Below are positions 10,348 through 18,804 of a stretch of 64,000 nt of DNA, piece after piece. The stretch comes from CAVROP01 sp050012175. GTDB lineage: Bacteria > Acidobacteriota > Terriglobia > UBA7540. A model generated the notes under the pieces. That model was not told the origin of the DNA, ran no database searches, and saw nothing but the letters and a program-made list of their open reading frames with translations. Made by a program: the position numbers and the translations under genes. Each line of letters starts with the position of its first letter. Position 1 is the stretch's first letter. The stretch covers positions 17,091 through 81,090 of the forward strand of contig JBEKHR010000026.1 in the NCBI GenBank assembly GCA_050012175.1, given 5' to 3'.

Positions 10348-10378
10348 CCAGCATTGGGGTTAGGGGGTGCATACGATT

Positions 10379-11908
10379 ATGACTTCTTTCCATCTAAGAG
10401 CCAGAATGTGTCTCGCCGTGACATCTTGCCTTCTGGCAGGGTGCACGGTCGGCCCAAAGTACCACACACCGACCGCGGAAACTCCTGCGGCATACAAGGA
10501 ACTCACTCCCGCCGACTACAAAAATACGGACGGTTGGAAGGTGGCGCAGCCCAAAGATGATGCGCTTCGCGGTAAATGGTGGGAGATTTTCAACGATCCT
10601 CAGTTGAATGCGCTGGAAGAAAAGGTTAATGTTTCAAACCAAAACATCGCCGCTGCTGCGGCAAGCTTTTTTGCAGCGCGCGCCCTGGTCAAGGAAGCTC
10701 GATCACAGCTTTTCCCTCGAGTGACGACCAATCCCGCCATTACCGTGCAACGGCCGTCAGCCACATTATCCAGTGGCAAAGCGGGAGGTTCCTCAAATTC
10801 TGGTTCTGGCTCTGGAACAGGTTCCACATCCTCCTCGGCAGGTACATTTACTGACTACACCCTCCCGTTTGATGCGACCTGGCAGCCGGACTTGTTCGGC
10901 CGTATCCGGAACACTATCAGATCGGCTGCCTACGGGGCGCAGGCCAGCGCGGCGGATCTCGAGAATACCCGCCTCACTGTCCAGGCCGATGTTGCTGCGG
11001 ATTACTTTCAACTTCGAGGACAGGATGCGTTAAAGCAGTTGTTGGATTCTACTGTGGTCGCTTTTCAACAGACTCTCGATCTAACGAGGGCTCTGTACGA
11101 GACAGGCATCGACTCGGACGAAGCCGTGGCACAAGCTGAGACTCAACTCGAAGCCACGCAAGCACAGGATGCCGCTCTCGGCGTCCTACGGGCGCAGTTT
11201 GAACATGCCATCGCCATGCTGACCGGCCAACCGGCGTCGACGTTTTCAATTCCCATCGAACCGCTCGCCTCAAGCCCTCCGGCGATTCCCCTCGGCGTTC
11301 CGTCCCAGCTTCTTGAGCGGCGTCCCGACATCGCCGAGGCAGAGCGCCTGGTTGCTCAGGCCAACGCCCAGATTGGCATTGCGAAGGCAGCATACTTTCC
11401 GACGGTTACGTTAAGCGCCGCGGCAGGACTCGAAAGCACTTCGATTGCGAGTTGGTTCACATGGCCGAGCCGCTTTTTCTCGATTGGCCCGGCGGCCGCG
11501 GAAACCCTTTTTGACGCGGGGTTGCGCCGGGCCACGGTGGAGCAATTCAGAGCCCAGTACGATCAGACGGTGGCCAACTATCGGCAGACGGTGCTAACGG
11601 CTTTTCAACAAGTTGAGGACAACCTCGCGTCGCTGCGGATCCTGTCGGTGGAAATTCAATATCAGGACACGGCGGTCAAATCGGCGGAAAAGAGCCTCGC
11701 GATCGCCAAGGATCGCTACAGCTTGGGAATCGATCCTTACCTGAATGTACTTACCGCGCAAACCGCATTGCTATCCAATCAGGAAATTGCGGTCAATCTT
11801 CGAATTCAGCAGATGACGGCCAGTGGAGGGTTGATTGAGGCGCTCGGTGGAGGTTGGAACGCCTCGCAGCTCCCATCGCCTGTGCAACTGATCAGCAAAG
11901 TACCCTAA
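10379..11908 (+). CDS. Outer membrane efflux lipoprotein (NodT/OprM family)
   Basis: This is the TolC-like outer membrane channel for the RND pump upstream. The N-terminus is a lipoprotein signal with lipobox LLAGC, followed by TVGPKYHTP, a usual start of the mature NodT-type protein. Two outer membrane efflux domains follow (about 60-285 and 310-500), with VPSQLLERRPDIAEAE at the repeat junction, which is diagnostic of the family. The segment near residues 128-155 is Gly/Ser-rich (SSNSGSGSGTGSTSSSAG) and echoes the Ser/Gly insertion in the first permease. ATG at 10379 is chosen because it gives a clean signal peptide; GTG at 10367 is in frame and possible. The stop at 11908 closes the efflux cluster. 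Confidence 0.93.
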   Translation: MTSFHLRARMCLAVTSCLLAGCTVGPKYHTPTAETPAAYKELTPADYKNTDGWKVAQPKDDALRGKWWEIFNDPQLNALEEKVNVSNQNIAAAAASFFAARALVKEARSQLFPRVTTNPAITVQRPSATLSSGKAGGSSNSGSGSGTGSTSSSAGTFTDYTLPFDATWQPDLFGRIRNTIRSAAYGAQASAADLENTRLTVQADVAADYFQLRGQDALKQLLDSTVVAFQQTLDLTRALYETGIDSDEAVAQAETQLEATQAQDAALGVLRAQFEHAIAMLTGQPASTFSIPIEPLASSPPAIPLGVPSQLLERRPDIAEAERLVAQANAQIGIAKAAYFPTVTLSAAAGLESTSIASWFTWPSRFFSIGPAAAETLFDAGLRRATVEQFRAQYDQTVANYRQTVLTAFQQVEDNLASLRILSVEIQYQDTAVKSAEKSLAIAKDRYSLGIDPYLNVLTAQTALLSNQEIAVNLRIQQMTASGGLIEALGGGWNASQLPSPVQLISKVP

Positions 11909-12134
11909 AACTCAAAACTGACTTCTAATGGCTTCGTAGTAATGGAGGGTCGCGCCGATACCACAGTGGGAAGACGCATTCTTTCAATCCGAATTCGCAC
12001 ATACGGCAGGCGCGGCGCGGCTTACCAGCCATGTGAGGCGTTCTGGCCACACGGTTCCGCGGGGCGGGATCAGCCCAGGGCAAAGTACTCGCGCGAGTGG
12101 GAAAGGCGCGAACGATGAGATGAGAATGGCGCTC

Positions 12135-12389
12135 CTAGTGCCTATCGCGGTCCCCGCCGCAACTCCTCTGTGCCTCCTCAAGCTCGTGGCGACGTTTCTC
12201 CGCCTGGCGGCTGTGCTCACCGTGGCGGTCAATTTCCTTTCGGAGTTTTTCCTCGGCCCTGTGGATACGCTGCTGGCATTGGCGGTCGTTATCGCTCGCC
12301 TGCGTGCGCGCCACGCCACCAGCCAGCAACAATACTCCTAATGCGGGAACGAATAGAATGTTCTTCCAACGATTTACCTTATGCGACAT
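12135..12389 (-). CDS. Small secreted charged helical protein
   Basis: This 84-residue protein has a signal peptide (FVPALGVLLLAGGVARTQAS) followed by a mature part rich in R, E, K, H and Q (RIHRAEEKLRKEIDRHG) that should form a single long helix. Two cysteines in the mature part (QCQQ and RSCGG) could form a disulphide. A strong AGGAGG lies five bases before the ATG, which is the best evidence that it is real. I do not recognise the family; similar short periplasmic helical proteins occur near stress genes. It is the last of several leftward small genes in this group and probably shares their transcript. Confidence 0.6.
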   Translation of the reverse strand: MSHKVNRWKNILFVPALGVLLLAGGVARTQASDNDRQCQQRIHRAEEKLRKEIDRHGEHSRQAEKRRHELEEAQRSCGGDRDRH

Positions 12390-12457
12390 GACTTCCTCCT
12401 ATATTCTTGGCCCTCACAGGGAGAGCCTCCTCATGGAACGCCTTAAAGCAGGAAACC

Positions 12458-12625
12458 TCAACGCGTCAGATGCAATCCGCCGAACAGGTATAGGACTATC
12501 AGAATGATCAAGACCACCCCGACGATTCCGATGCCTCCACCCGAACCCCATCTCCGATATCCGTAATAGCCTCCGCCGCCGCCGAACAAGAGCAGCAGAA
12601 CGACAATTAGCAAAATCAGTCCCAT
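12458..12625 (-). CDS. 55-residue glycine-rich membrane peptide (DUF3309-like), copy A
   Basis: This tiny gene encodes a hydrophobic N-terminal helix (MGLILLIVVLLLLFGGGGG), a short YYGYRRWGSGGG turn, and a second hydrophobic segment ending LYLFGGLHLTR. It resembles the short two-helix proteins named DUF3309 in many bacteria, whose role is unknown. GAGAGGAG precedes the ATG with good spacing. A near copy with the same length lies in inverse orientation at 23557-23724, and the 63 bases upstream are also kept, so the segment was duplicated. It is too short for most gene callers but is well supported by the conserved copy. Confidence 0.75.
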   Translation of the reverse strand: MGLILLIVVLLLLFGGGGGYYGYRRWGSGGGIGIVGVVLIILIVLYLFGGLHLTR

Positions 12626-12688
12626 GGGAATCTCCTCTCAGTTAGTAAAATGCTTCGACCAGAATTTCCGCTTTGACTTCGCGGCCAA
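12458..12688 (-). repeat. 231-base inverted duplication, copy A (partner 23494-23724)
   Basis: Read on the minus strand this segment matches 23494-23724 on the plus strand over exactly 231 bases with no gaps; by my count there are 16 mismatches. Fourteen of these fall in the second half of the small gene. The 63-base leader before the start codon differs at only two places. Confidence 0.9.
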
Positions 12689-12849
12689 CCGACAATTTAC
12701 ACCTGACCGCTTCAGCATGCAACGCTCCAGCCCGGTTTCGAGCAAGCAAGCTTTGACGGAAACAATCTCGCACGGCCATCCCGGGCTGCCAATATTTATA
12801 GCCCGCGGTACTATCGGGGGCTGCCCGAAAGACCGAGCGACAACTACCG

Positions 12850-13023
12850 CTATCCAGGCGGATCCTTTTGGCGCGTTGCTTTGACACCCGTCAGAATCCC
12901 TAGGCCCAATAGTACGATCGCACCCACGGCAATCCAGTGTGCCGGGACATGCATCAAATAGGCTCCGTAAATCAGCCCGCCAATCACGAGCACGAATCCA
13001 ATAGAGTAAATTCCAAATGACAT
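12850..13023 (-). CDS. 57-residue membrane protein
   Basis: This small gene starts MSFGIYSIGFVLVIGGLIYG and has a second hydrophobic stretch WIAVGAIVLLGLGILTG, ending in a charged tail (ATRQKDPPG). GGAG lies five bases before the ATG, a strong ribosome site. Two transmembrane helices with a short loop containing MHVPAHW are predicted by eye. I do not know the family by name; comparable two-helix proteins are often found beside BON and CsbD genes. It lies between the BON lipoprotein gene and the small glycine-rich gene in the same direction, so the four leftward genes from 13635 to 12135 may form one operon. Confidence 0.65.
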   Translation of the reverse strand: MSFGIYSIGFVLVIGGLIYGAYLMHVPAHWIAVGAIVLLGLGILTGVKATRQKDPPG

Positions 13024-13086
13024 GTCATCTCCTTCTCGAGCAAACAGAGTGGCAAGGTTATGCGGCCCAGAGCGCGTTCCCGGCTC

Positions 13087-13635
13087 TTACGGCGTGGAGG
13101 TGGCCTTTTGACCTTTAACTTGCAGCTCGTTCACTACCTGCCGCACGTTTGGAACGCTTGACGCCACTTGTTCGACGCGGACGCGCTTGGATTGAGAATT
13201 AACCTCGCCGGTCAACGTCACGACGCCATTCGAAACGTCGTATTCGACGCCCTTGCGGAGCTTGTTCTGGATGAGGGCAGCATCCAAATTCTTGTCGATA
13301 CCCGCGTCCAGATCCGAGTTCATCGTCTTTGTCTCACTTTCGGCGCCGGGAGGAACCACAGCAATCTGGTTCGCTACAACCTGCCCAGTTGCGATTGACT
13401 TTGCAATGGATTCAGCTTGTGCCCTGGCATCCTCAGTCGCGACGTTTCCGCCCAGGGTTACGACACCCTTATCGCGATCCTGTGTTACGGAGACATCTTT
13501 GAGGCCGGCTTGATCGAGCGCAGTGCGGATGCTGTCAGAAACATCAATCGACTTCCTGGATGCTCCTGAGCAGCCCAGCAGGCTGCCAACTGCGAGCAGC
13601 GTGAGCAAGGTTAAGCACAGTTTAAGCGTTTTCAT
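13087..13635 (-). CDS. BON-domain lipoprotein (OsmY-like)
   Basis: This periplasmic lipoprotein of 182 residues carries two BON domains. The start chosen is ATG at 13635, because it gives a proper lipoprotein signal (MKTLKLCLTLL then SLLGCSG) and has AAAGGA just upstream. A longer in-frame start at 13713 has its own AAGGAG site but would place 26 extra residues before the signal peptide. BON domain 1 (about 30-85) holds GVVTLGGNVATEDARAQAE; domain 2 (about 110-180) holds GVVTLTGEVNSQSKRVRVE. BON proteins bind membranes and support the envelope under osmotic stress. A truncated relative lies at 22363-22683. It heads a leftward group of small envelope genes. Confidence 0.87.
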   Translation of the reverse strand: MKTLKLCLTLLTLLAVGSLLGCSGASRKSIDVSDSIRTALDQAGLKDVSVTQDRDKGVVTLGGNVATEDARAQAESIAKSIATGQVVANQIAVVPPGAESETKTMNSDLDAGIDKNLDAALIQNKLRKGVEYDVSNGVVTLTGEVNSQSKRVRVEQVASSVPNVRQVVNELQVKGQKATSTP

Positions 13636-14138
13636 GTTTTTCCTTTGATCAGCGTTTTCCACGCTGGAGTAATCGGGGCATATACCCAACACCGCTGGGT
13701 TTTTCCCTGACATGTTCGCATTCTCCTTCTCGGTTCTGCCGGGCGTCCTCAAGGGGGGAAGTAGGCGCCCGGCGACCGCCGCCTCCTACTACCATATTCT
13801 AGGGGCACTTCCTCTTTTACCCTTGGCTTGATTCAGTGTCAGTTCAGAATGGCTCACACCTTTGGTCAAAACTGCTCATTCCACATCATGGAGTCGGAGG
13901 GTCGCTTGCACGGCCGGTTTCATCAGGGAGTATGCCTACCGTCTATTGTCCGGACGCCATGCTGTGCAACTTTGCTCAGGCCATTGGTCGTTTTTGAACA
14001 GACAGTGCATTTCGGGGGGAATATCCTCGACGAGGTCACTGAGTGTAGAGGTGAGCCAGCACGAACCTGCTTGGGTTACCCGTTGGCGATAATCTGCTGC
14101 CCTCAGCCCAAGCTCGAAATAGGAAGGAGTCAATCACC
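13636..14138. other. Intergenic region between divergent genes
   Basis: About 500 bases separate the leftward BON gene and the rightward HEAT-repeat gene. The first 80 bases may be a translated leader of the BON gene, since an in-frame ATG at 13713 has a good ribosome site. I see no gene, terminator or palindrome in the rest. Confidence 0.45.
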
Positions 14139-14987
14139 GTGCGCATCTGGATACTGATGATGCTGCTGGGCACGACGCTGGCGTTTGGGCAGACTCAACC
14201 CGCCGATACCGTCCAAAGGTGCCGGAGCATGCTGGATGAGGCCGCCCATGACGGGAATCCGGACGTTCGAATAGGCGCGGCGCAGGGCCTGAGCCTGGTG
14301 GGGGTGAAAGATAACGCTCTTGAGTCTCTCGCCCCGATGCTCGATGACCACGACGTTTCGGTCCGGATTGCGGTGGTTGTCACCCTGGGTGACTTCAAGG
14401 ACAACCGGACCCTTCCTCTTTTGAAGAAAGCGTTGCAGGATCCCGTTCCCGAAGTCGACTTCGCCGCAGCCAAGGTGCTTTACCAACTCCACGACCCCGA
14501 GGGAGAGCAGTTTCTTCTCGCCGTGGTCAGCGGAGAGTCTAAAGCGTCCTCAAGCTATCTCAGCAAAGAGAAACGGAGCGCCTTGCGCATGTTGCACACT
14601 CCCACTAAGCTTCTCATTACCGTCGGCATGGGGGCAGCAGGGTTCGCACCCGTGCCGGGTCTCGGGTTCGGATTATCTTCGGCACAAGGCATCCTGACGG
14701 CTCCTGATTCTTCGGCCCGGGCCGCCTCTCTGCTGCTCATCGGAAGCTCGCGTGATCCAGCCCTGGCTGATGCGGTTGGTTCAGCGTTGTCGGACAAGGA
14801 ATGGTCTGTGCGCGCAGCGGCCGTTCACCTGGTCGCGATGCATCCCTACCCAGGATTCCGGCAGAACTTGGTCCCCCTGCTGGACGACAAGAAGGAGGCC
14901 GTGCGCGTACGCGCCGCCGCGGCCTACATCAGACTGCAGTACGTAACGAAGGCGCCGACGACGAGGCGAGGCGCCACGACTCATTAA
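14139..14987 (+). CDS. Secreted HEAT-repeat protein
   Basis: This 282-residue protein begins with a signal peptide (IWILMMLLGTTLAFGQ) and then has HEAT-like helical repeats: NPDVRIGAAQGLSLVG, HDVSVRIAVVVTLGDF, VPEVDFAAAKVLYQL, and near the C-terminus KEWSVRAAAVHLVAMH and KEAVRVRAAAAYIRL. The middle (about 150-195) has a hydrophobic glycine-rich part (TVGMGAAGFAPVPG) that could touch the membrane. HEAT scaffolds bind other proteins; no enzyme motif is seen. The start is GTG at 14139, about 9 bases after AGGAAGGAG. It lies just ahead of the Mla-like transport operon and in the same direction, with a gap of about 160 bases, so a role in the envelope is possible but not shown. Confidence 0.75.
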   Translation: MRIWILMMLLGTTLAFGQTQPADTVQRCRSMLDEAAHDGNPDVRIGAAQGLSLVGVKDNALESLAPMLDDHDVSVRIAVVVTLGDFKDNRTLPLLKKALQDPVPEVDFAAAKVLYQLHDPEGEQFLLAVVSGESKASSSYLSKEKRSALRMLHTPTKLLITVGMGAAGFAPVPGLGFGLSSAQGILTAPDSSARAASLLLIGSSRDPALADAVGSALSDKEWSVRAAAVHLVAMHPYPGFRQNLVPLLDDKKEAVRVRAAAAYIRLQYVTKAPTTRRGATTH

Positions 14988-15147
14988 CCGTGTGCTAAGG
15001 CCACTGTCCAGACAATTCACCGCTGAGCCTCAAGTGAAGGTCCGTACTTTGCGGCCAGATAAGCGCCATACGGAATTGATGAAAGTTACTGCCGACAGGG
15101 GAAAAGGTCCGAAATAGGGCTTGCTTCTGAGGCTACAGATTGTGTCC

Positions 15148-15930
15148 ATGTCCTCCACTGCGAGTTCCAGCACGGCTCTGATCAACGAGTTTTTCGAATG
15201 GTTCGGTGAACTGGGCCTTTTTTCCTGGCAAGTTCTGCGGTCTGCCCTGACGCCACCTTTTGAATTCCGCGAGCTCGTCCGGCAAATCGACGAGATTGGA
15301 TCAAAATCGCTTCCTCTAGTGGCTTTGGCGGGCGCGGCCATCGGCGCCATCCTCTCCCTTGAAACCCGCGACAGCCTGGTTCGATTCGGCGCCAGTTCAT
15401 TGCTTCCCGCCGCCGTCGTATTCTCGATCATCCATGAGATCGGTCCTATCGTTACCGGCTTGGTCGTCTGCGGCCGAGCGGGAGCTGGCATCGGCGCTGA
15501 GTTGGGATCGATGAAGGTCACGGAGCAGATCGATGCCATCGAGGCATCAGCCGTAAATCCCTATAGGCTGCTGGCCGCAACCCGCATTCTGGCTTGTATC
15601 CTGGTACTGCCACTCCTGACCCTCACTGCCGATTTCTGCGGGGTGGTAATGGCGTGGGTGGCCGATGCCCTGATTGAGCCGATCACCTTCCAACAGTTCA
15701 TCCACAACGGCTTCAGCGCTTTCGGCTTCAACGATTTTCTGCCGCCGACCCTTAAGACCGCTGTCTTCGGCCTGATCATTGGGCTGGTGGCGTGCTCTCA
15801 GGGAATGCGGACGCGGGGAGGCACTGAGGGCGTGGGGCGAACGGCGACGAGCTCAGTGGTCTTATCTATGCTGTTTGTAATCCTGGCCGACGTTGTCCTG
15901 GTGAAACTGATCGTCATGTTTTTTCCATGA
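15148..15930 (+). CDS. mlaE: MlaE-family ABC transporter permease
   Basis: This integral membrane protein of about 260 residues is the permease of an Mla-like phospholipid transporter. Family marks are the long first helix followed by GAAIGAILSLETRD, the IIHEIGPIVTGLVVCGRAGAGIGAELG stretch (shown here in parts: HEIGPIVTGLVV, GRAGAGIGAELG) and EQIDAIEASAVNP. Five or six membrane segments are expected. ATG at 15148 is used; GTG at 15142 and TTG at 15121 are in frame, and TGAGG at 15128-15132 would fit GTG about as well. The ATPase gene follows after 55 bases and the substrate-binding MCE gene after that, the usual order of this system. It acts in the inner membrane in lipid movement between the two membranes. 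Confidence 0.92.
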   Translation: MSSTASSSTALINEFFEWFGELGLFSWQVLRSALTPPFEFRELVRQIDEIGSKSLPLVALAGAAIGAILSLETRDSLVRFGASSLLPAAVVFSIIHEIGPIVTGLVVCGRAGAGIGAELGSMKVTEQIDAIEASAVNPYRLLAATRILACILVLPLLTLTADFCGVVMAWVADALIEPITFQQFIHNGFSAFGFNDFLPPTLKTAVFGLIIGLVACSQGMRTRGGTEGVGRTATSSVVLSMLFVILADVVLVKLIVMFFP

Positions 15931-15985
15931 AGACCGGCGCTTATGAGTTCGCAACGGGGCACTGAAAGGGGCCTGTAACCGCATC

Positions 15986-16747
15986 GTGATAGAGAACTTC
16001 GAGATAGGGAATGGCGAGCCGCCCGTGGTCCTGCGAGGTCTGCGCAAGTCCTTCGGCGCCCAGGTGGTCTTGAACGGGATTGACCTGACCGTCGCCCGCG
16101 GTGAAACGCTCGCGGTGCTCGGCCGCAGTGGGACTGGCAAGAGTGTTTTGTTGAAGATCATCATCGGGCTGCAAAAGCCGGACTCGGGCTCGGTGAATAT
16201 CCACGGGCAGGAGATTACCGGAATCAATCTCGGCAAGCTCAACCAAATCCGGAAGAAGATGGGGTTTTTGTTCCAGCAGGCGGCGCTCTACGACTCGCTC
16301 ACGGTGGAGGAGAATGTGGCCTTTCCACTGAAGCACAATACAAAAATGCCGGAGTCCGAGCGGCGGGATCGAGTCAAGGAATTGCTGAGGAGTGTGGGTA
16401 TGGAAGGCGATCTCAAGAAGATGCCTTCCGATATTTCCGGCGGCATGCAGAAGCGAGTGGGGCTGGCGCGTGCGCTGGCTCTCGACCCCGACATCCTGCT
16501 GCTGGATGAACCCACCGCAGGACTGGATCCCATTACCTCCGGCGAGATTGATGATCTGATTCTCAAGCTGCAAAAGGAACATGCCATGGCATCCATCGTG
16601 GTCACGCACGATTTGGAAAGCGCAAAAACCATCGCCGGCCGGCTGGCACTGCTCCACGAAGGAAATGTTCTGATCGAAGGCGCCTTCGAGGACCTGGAGA
16701 AGAGTCACGACAAGTTTGTCTTAGACTTTATGCGGCGGGACGCTTAG
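15986..16747 (+). CDS. mlaF: MlaF-family ABC transporter ATPase
   Basis: This 253-residue cytoplasmic ATPase powers the lipid transporter. All motifs are present: Walker A GRSGTGKS (about residue 48), Q-loop FLFQQAALYDSLTV, signature SGGMQKR, Walker B ILLLDEPTAGLD, and the switch histidine in VVTHD. The residues SGGMQKR instead of SGGQQQR are typical of the Mla/Ttg2A class. The start is GTG at 15986; a clear ribosome site is not obvious, so coupling from upstream is possible. A palindromic element of about 97 bases follows before the MCE gene. Confidence 0.95.
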   Translation: MIENFEIGNGEPPVVLRGLRKSFGAQVVLNGIDLTVARGETLAVLGRSGTGKSVLLKIIIGLQKPDSGSVNIHGQEITGINLGKLNQIRKKMGFLFQQAALYDSLTVEENVAFPLKHNTKMPESERRDRVKELLRSVGMEGDLKKMPSDISGGMQKRVGLARALALDPDILLLDEPTAGLDPITSGEIDDLILKLQKEHAMASIVVTHDLESAKTIAGRLALLHEGNVLIEGAFEDLEKSHDKFVLDFMRRDA

Positions 16748-16748
16748 G

Positions 16749-16845
16749 AGGTTGATGAAAAACATTGTAGCGCCGACCTCGCCCTGCGGGGTCGGCACGT
16801 GCTGACCCCGCCTTGCGGGGTCAGCGCTACAACACCCATCAACCT
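16749..16845. repeat. Nested inverted-repeat element inside the mla operon
   Basis: Arms AGGTTGATG (16749-16757) and CATCAACCT (16837-16845) are exact reverse complements, as are TTGTAGCGC (16765-16773) and GCGCTACAA (16824-16832). Between them are two hairpins built on GCCGACC/GGTCGGC and GCTGACCCC/GGGGTCAGC. The element fills the gap between the ATPase stop and the ribosome site of the MCE gene, so it will be in the mRNA. It may set the relative amounts of the proteins. Confidence 0.8.
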
Positions 16846-16858
16846 GTCAGGAGAATAT

Positions 16859-18052
16859 ATGTCGAGAGCGGCGCGGTTGGGAGCTTTCATCGTTACGACA
16901 CTGGCGATTCTGGCAGTGGGAACCTTTATCATCGGTAACAAGCAATACCTCTTTACTTCCACATACCGGTTAAAGGCGCAGTTCAGCAACGTGGTGGGCT
17001 TGGATGTGGGCGCCGGGGTTCGGGTGGGTGGTGTTTACCGCGGAACCGTGCATAGTATCGAGTTGCCTCACCGGCCGGGCGATAAAATCACGGTGGTGAT
17101 GGACCTCGACAGCTCGACCCACGAAATCATCAAGCAAGACTCCGTAGCGTCAATCGAGACCGAGGGCCTGCTGGGCAACGAGTATATGGCGATCGCGTTT
17201 GGATCTGCCGGGGCGGCCAACGTACACGACGGTGATACCATCGCCAGCCACCCTCCGATCGCCATGTCAGACCTGATTAAGAAGTCGGAGGATATGCTGG
17301 ATAGCAGCCAGCAAGCCATCAAGAACGTCACGCAGGCGACCGCGAATTTAAGCTCGATCAGCGCCAAGATCGACCAGGGTCAGGGCACTGTCGGGGCGCT
17401 GATCAACGATAAGACGGCATATCTCGAGCTCAACCAGACAATGGACGGAATCCGTGACGTGGTAGCCCATGCGCAAGCGGGGGTCACCGATTTCCAGGAG
17501 AACATGGAGGGGCTGAAGCACAATTTCTTCCTGCGCGGATATTTTAAGAACCGCGGCTATGAAGATTCCGCGGAGCTGGCGAAAGACGAAATCGTAAGCC
17601 TGCCCCAGGGCACGCCGCTGAAAACGTTCACGTACGAGGCCAAGCAACTCTTCGGTAAGGTAGACACGGCCAAGCTACAAAACCAGAAGTCTCTGGACGC
17701 TGCCGGCGATTTCCTGACCGATACCGACTTTGGGCTCGCCGTGGTGGTCGCGTGTTCCAGCATGGAAGGAGATGCCCGGAAAGACTTGGTCCTGACCCAA
17801 GGTCGTGCCCTGGTGGTCCGCGAGTACCTTGTGGAGAATTTCGGTTTCGATGATCGGCGGCTCAAGACACTGGGAATGGGGAAGAAGAGTGGCACGAGCC
17901 CTGAAAGCGGTTGGGGCACAATCCAGATCCTCGTTTACCCTAGCGGCACTGAAATGCCGCCCGCGAAGCTGCCGCAGAATAGCGCTCCACCCAAGACCAC
18001 CGCAGAACTGCCGGTTCCCGAATCTCCCGCTACCGTTCCAAAACCACAGTAG
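16859..18052 (+). CDS. mlaD: MCE-family lipid-binding protein (MlaD-like) with C-terminal OmpA-like domain
   Basis: This 397-residue periplasmic protein has an N-terminal membrane anchor (LGAFIVTTLAILAVGTFIIG) and one MCE domain (about 38-115), with VVGLDVGAGVRVGGVYRG and EGLLGNEYMAIAFG. A helical stretch rich in S, D and Q follows (about 135-215). Residues about 275-365 look OmpA-like: LTQGRALVVREYLVENFGF and LKTLGMGKKSG. The usual NxRR motif before the last strand is replaced by GWGTIQILVY, so peptidoglycan binding may be lost or changed. A proline-rich tail ends the protein. ATG at 16859 is chosen because AGGAG lies six bases upstream; the open frame extends back to 16799 only through the palindrome. 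It should deliver lipids to or from the MlaE-type permease. Confidence 0.9.
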   Translation: MSRAARLGAFIVTTLAILAVGTFIIGNKQYLFTSTYRLKAQFSNVVGLDVGAGVRVGGVYRGTVHSIELPHRPGDKITVVMDLDSSTHEIIKQDSVASIETEGLLGNEYMAIAFGSAGAANVHDGDTIASHPPIAMSDLIKKSEDMLDSSQQAIKNVTQATANLSSISAKIDQGQGTVGALINDKTAYLELNQTMDGIRDVVAHAQAGVTDFQENMEGLKHNFFLRGYFKNRGYEDSAELAKDEIVSLPQGTPLKTFTYEAKQLFGKVDTAKLQNQKSLDAAGDFLTDTDFGLAVVVACSSMEGDARKDLVLTQGRALVVREYLVENFGFDDRRLKTLGMGKKSGTSPESGWGTIQILVYPSGTEMPPAKLPQNSAPPKTTAELPVPESPATVPKPQ

Positions 18053-18094
18053 CCCCGAGGCGCCCGCGAAAGTATTTTTGTGCGATTCTGAAAA

Positions 18095-18122
18095 GCCCAC
18101 GGCACAGAGTCCGTGCCGTGGC
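18095..18122. terminator. Possible bidirectional terminator between convergent genes
   Basis: CCACGGCAC (18097-18105) and GTGCCGTGG (18113-18121) form a perfect 9-base stem with a 7-base loop. AAAA precedes it on the plus strand, which gives a short T-tract when read leftward. It lies between the MCE gene and the oppositely directed PH-domain gene. Confidence 0.5.
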
Positions 18123-18128
18123 CCGCTG

Positions 18129-18599
18129 TCATGTGAGTTGGTCTTTTGAGTGTCCTCTCTCGGAGAGTTGGTTGATGTGGTCCGCGATTTCCTGCGGCCG
18201 GTCGATTTGGGAAATTGTCAGCCTGCTCGCCTCGCCCGCTGTCTCGATCGAAAGATCGCCCAGTCCGAAAATTCTTTGGCCAACCCGCTGATGCACCGTC
18301 ACATCCTGCACTCGCGAAACCAGGATGGTGCGCGTGGTCCTGCTCAGAAGGCCCGTTTCGTACCGCAGCCGGTCATCGAGGATCGTCATCTTGGTCAGGC
18401 GGTTGCGGAGATGGCGTTTCAGCGGCCAGAGCAGAAGAAGCACGGGCAACCAGGGAATCCAAGGCTGCCATGCCGACGGAATCGACGGCGGCCATTGCAA
18501 ACGCATCGTCGCAACGACCAAAGCCGCCACGATCAGAACCACGACCGCGTAACCCATGTATATGAATTTCATAGTCGGACGAATGATCATTTCGGACAT
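18129..18599 (-). CDS. Membrane protein with bacterial PH domain (YdbS/bPH2-like)
   Basis: This 156-residue protein has two membrane helices near the N-terminus (IYMGYAVVVLIVAALVVATM and WLPVLLLLWPLKRHL) followed by a compact bPH2 domain (about 70-150) with RYETGLLSRTTRTILVSRVQDV, here the diagnostic parts being YETGLLSRTT and SRVQDVTV, and LGDLSIETAG. Proteins of this family are membrane-associated with unknown partners. The start is ATG at 18599 because AAAGGAGGGGG is just upstream; the open frame runs back to 18695 but that part covers a dispersed repeat. It converges with the mla operon. Confidence 0.85.
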   Translation of the reverse strand: MSEMIIRPTMKFIYMGYAVVVLIVAALVVATMRLQWPPSIPSAWQPWIPWLPVLLLLWPLKRHLRNRLTKMTILDDRLRYETGLLSRTTRTILVSRVQDVTVHQRVGQRIFGLGDLSIETAGEASRLTISQIDRPQEIADHINQLSERGHSKDQLT

Positions 18600-18641
18600 G
18601 TCCCCCTCCTTTGACCAGCACGCGCTATTGTACCGCGCGGC

Positions 18642-18690
18642 GGAAAGTGGGATAAGAAAGAATCGTCGCAGTTGGGCGCTCTGCCCCGCC
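18642..18690. repeat. Dispersed repeat, copy 1 (partner 26393-26431)
   Basis: The sequence starting GGAAAGTGGGATAA and ending GCTCTGCCCCG recurs with few changes at 26393-26431. It lies upstream of the PH-domain gene here, and across the broken 5' end of a small gene at the other site. Confidence 0.7.
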
Positions 18691-18696
18691 GGCACA

Positions 18697-18726
18697 TGTC
18701 ATCCTGAGCGCAGCGAAGGATCTGCT
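18697..18726. repeat. Half-copy of a CATTCCGAGCGAAGCGAGGAATCT-type repeat
   Basis: GTCATCCTGAGCGCAGCGAA followed by GGATCT is a variant of the repeat that forms the perfect hairpin at 61236-61307. Only one arm is present here. Repeats of this wording occur widely between genes in several bacterial phyla. Confidence 0.6.
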
Positions 18727-18804
18727 TTTCTTCGCGCCGCGCGATGAAGTTGAAGACCAGTGCTACAGATCGGCGCCGTGGTGTTTCGCAAGAAATGTAG
18801 TGGC

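Noticed and set aside
12642..12887. 81-codon minus-strand frame overlapping two small genes
   Set aside because: It overlaps the better supported 57-residue gene and part of the duplicated leader, and has no ribosome site or domain.
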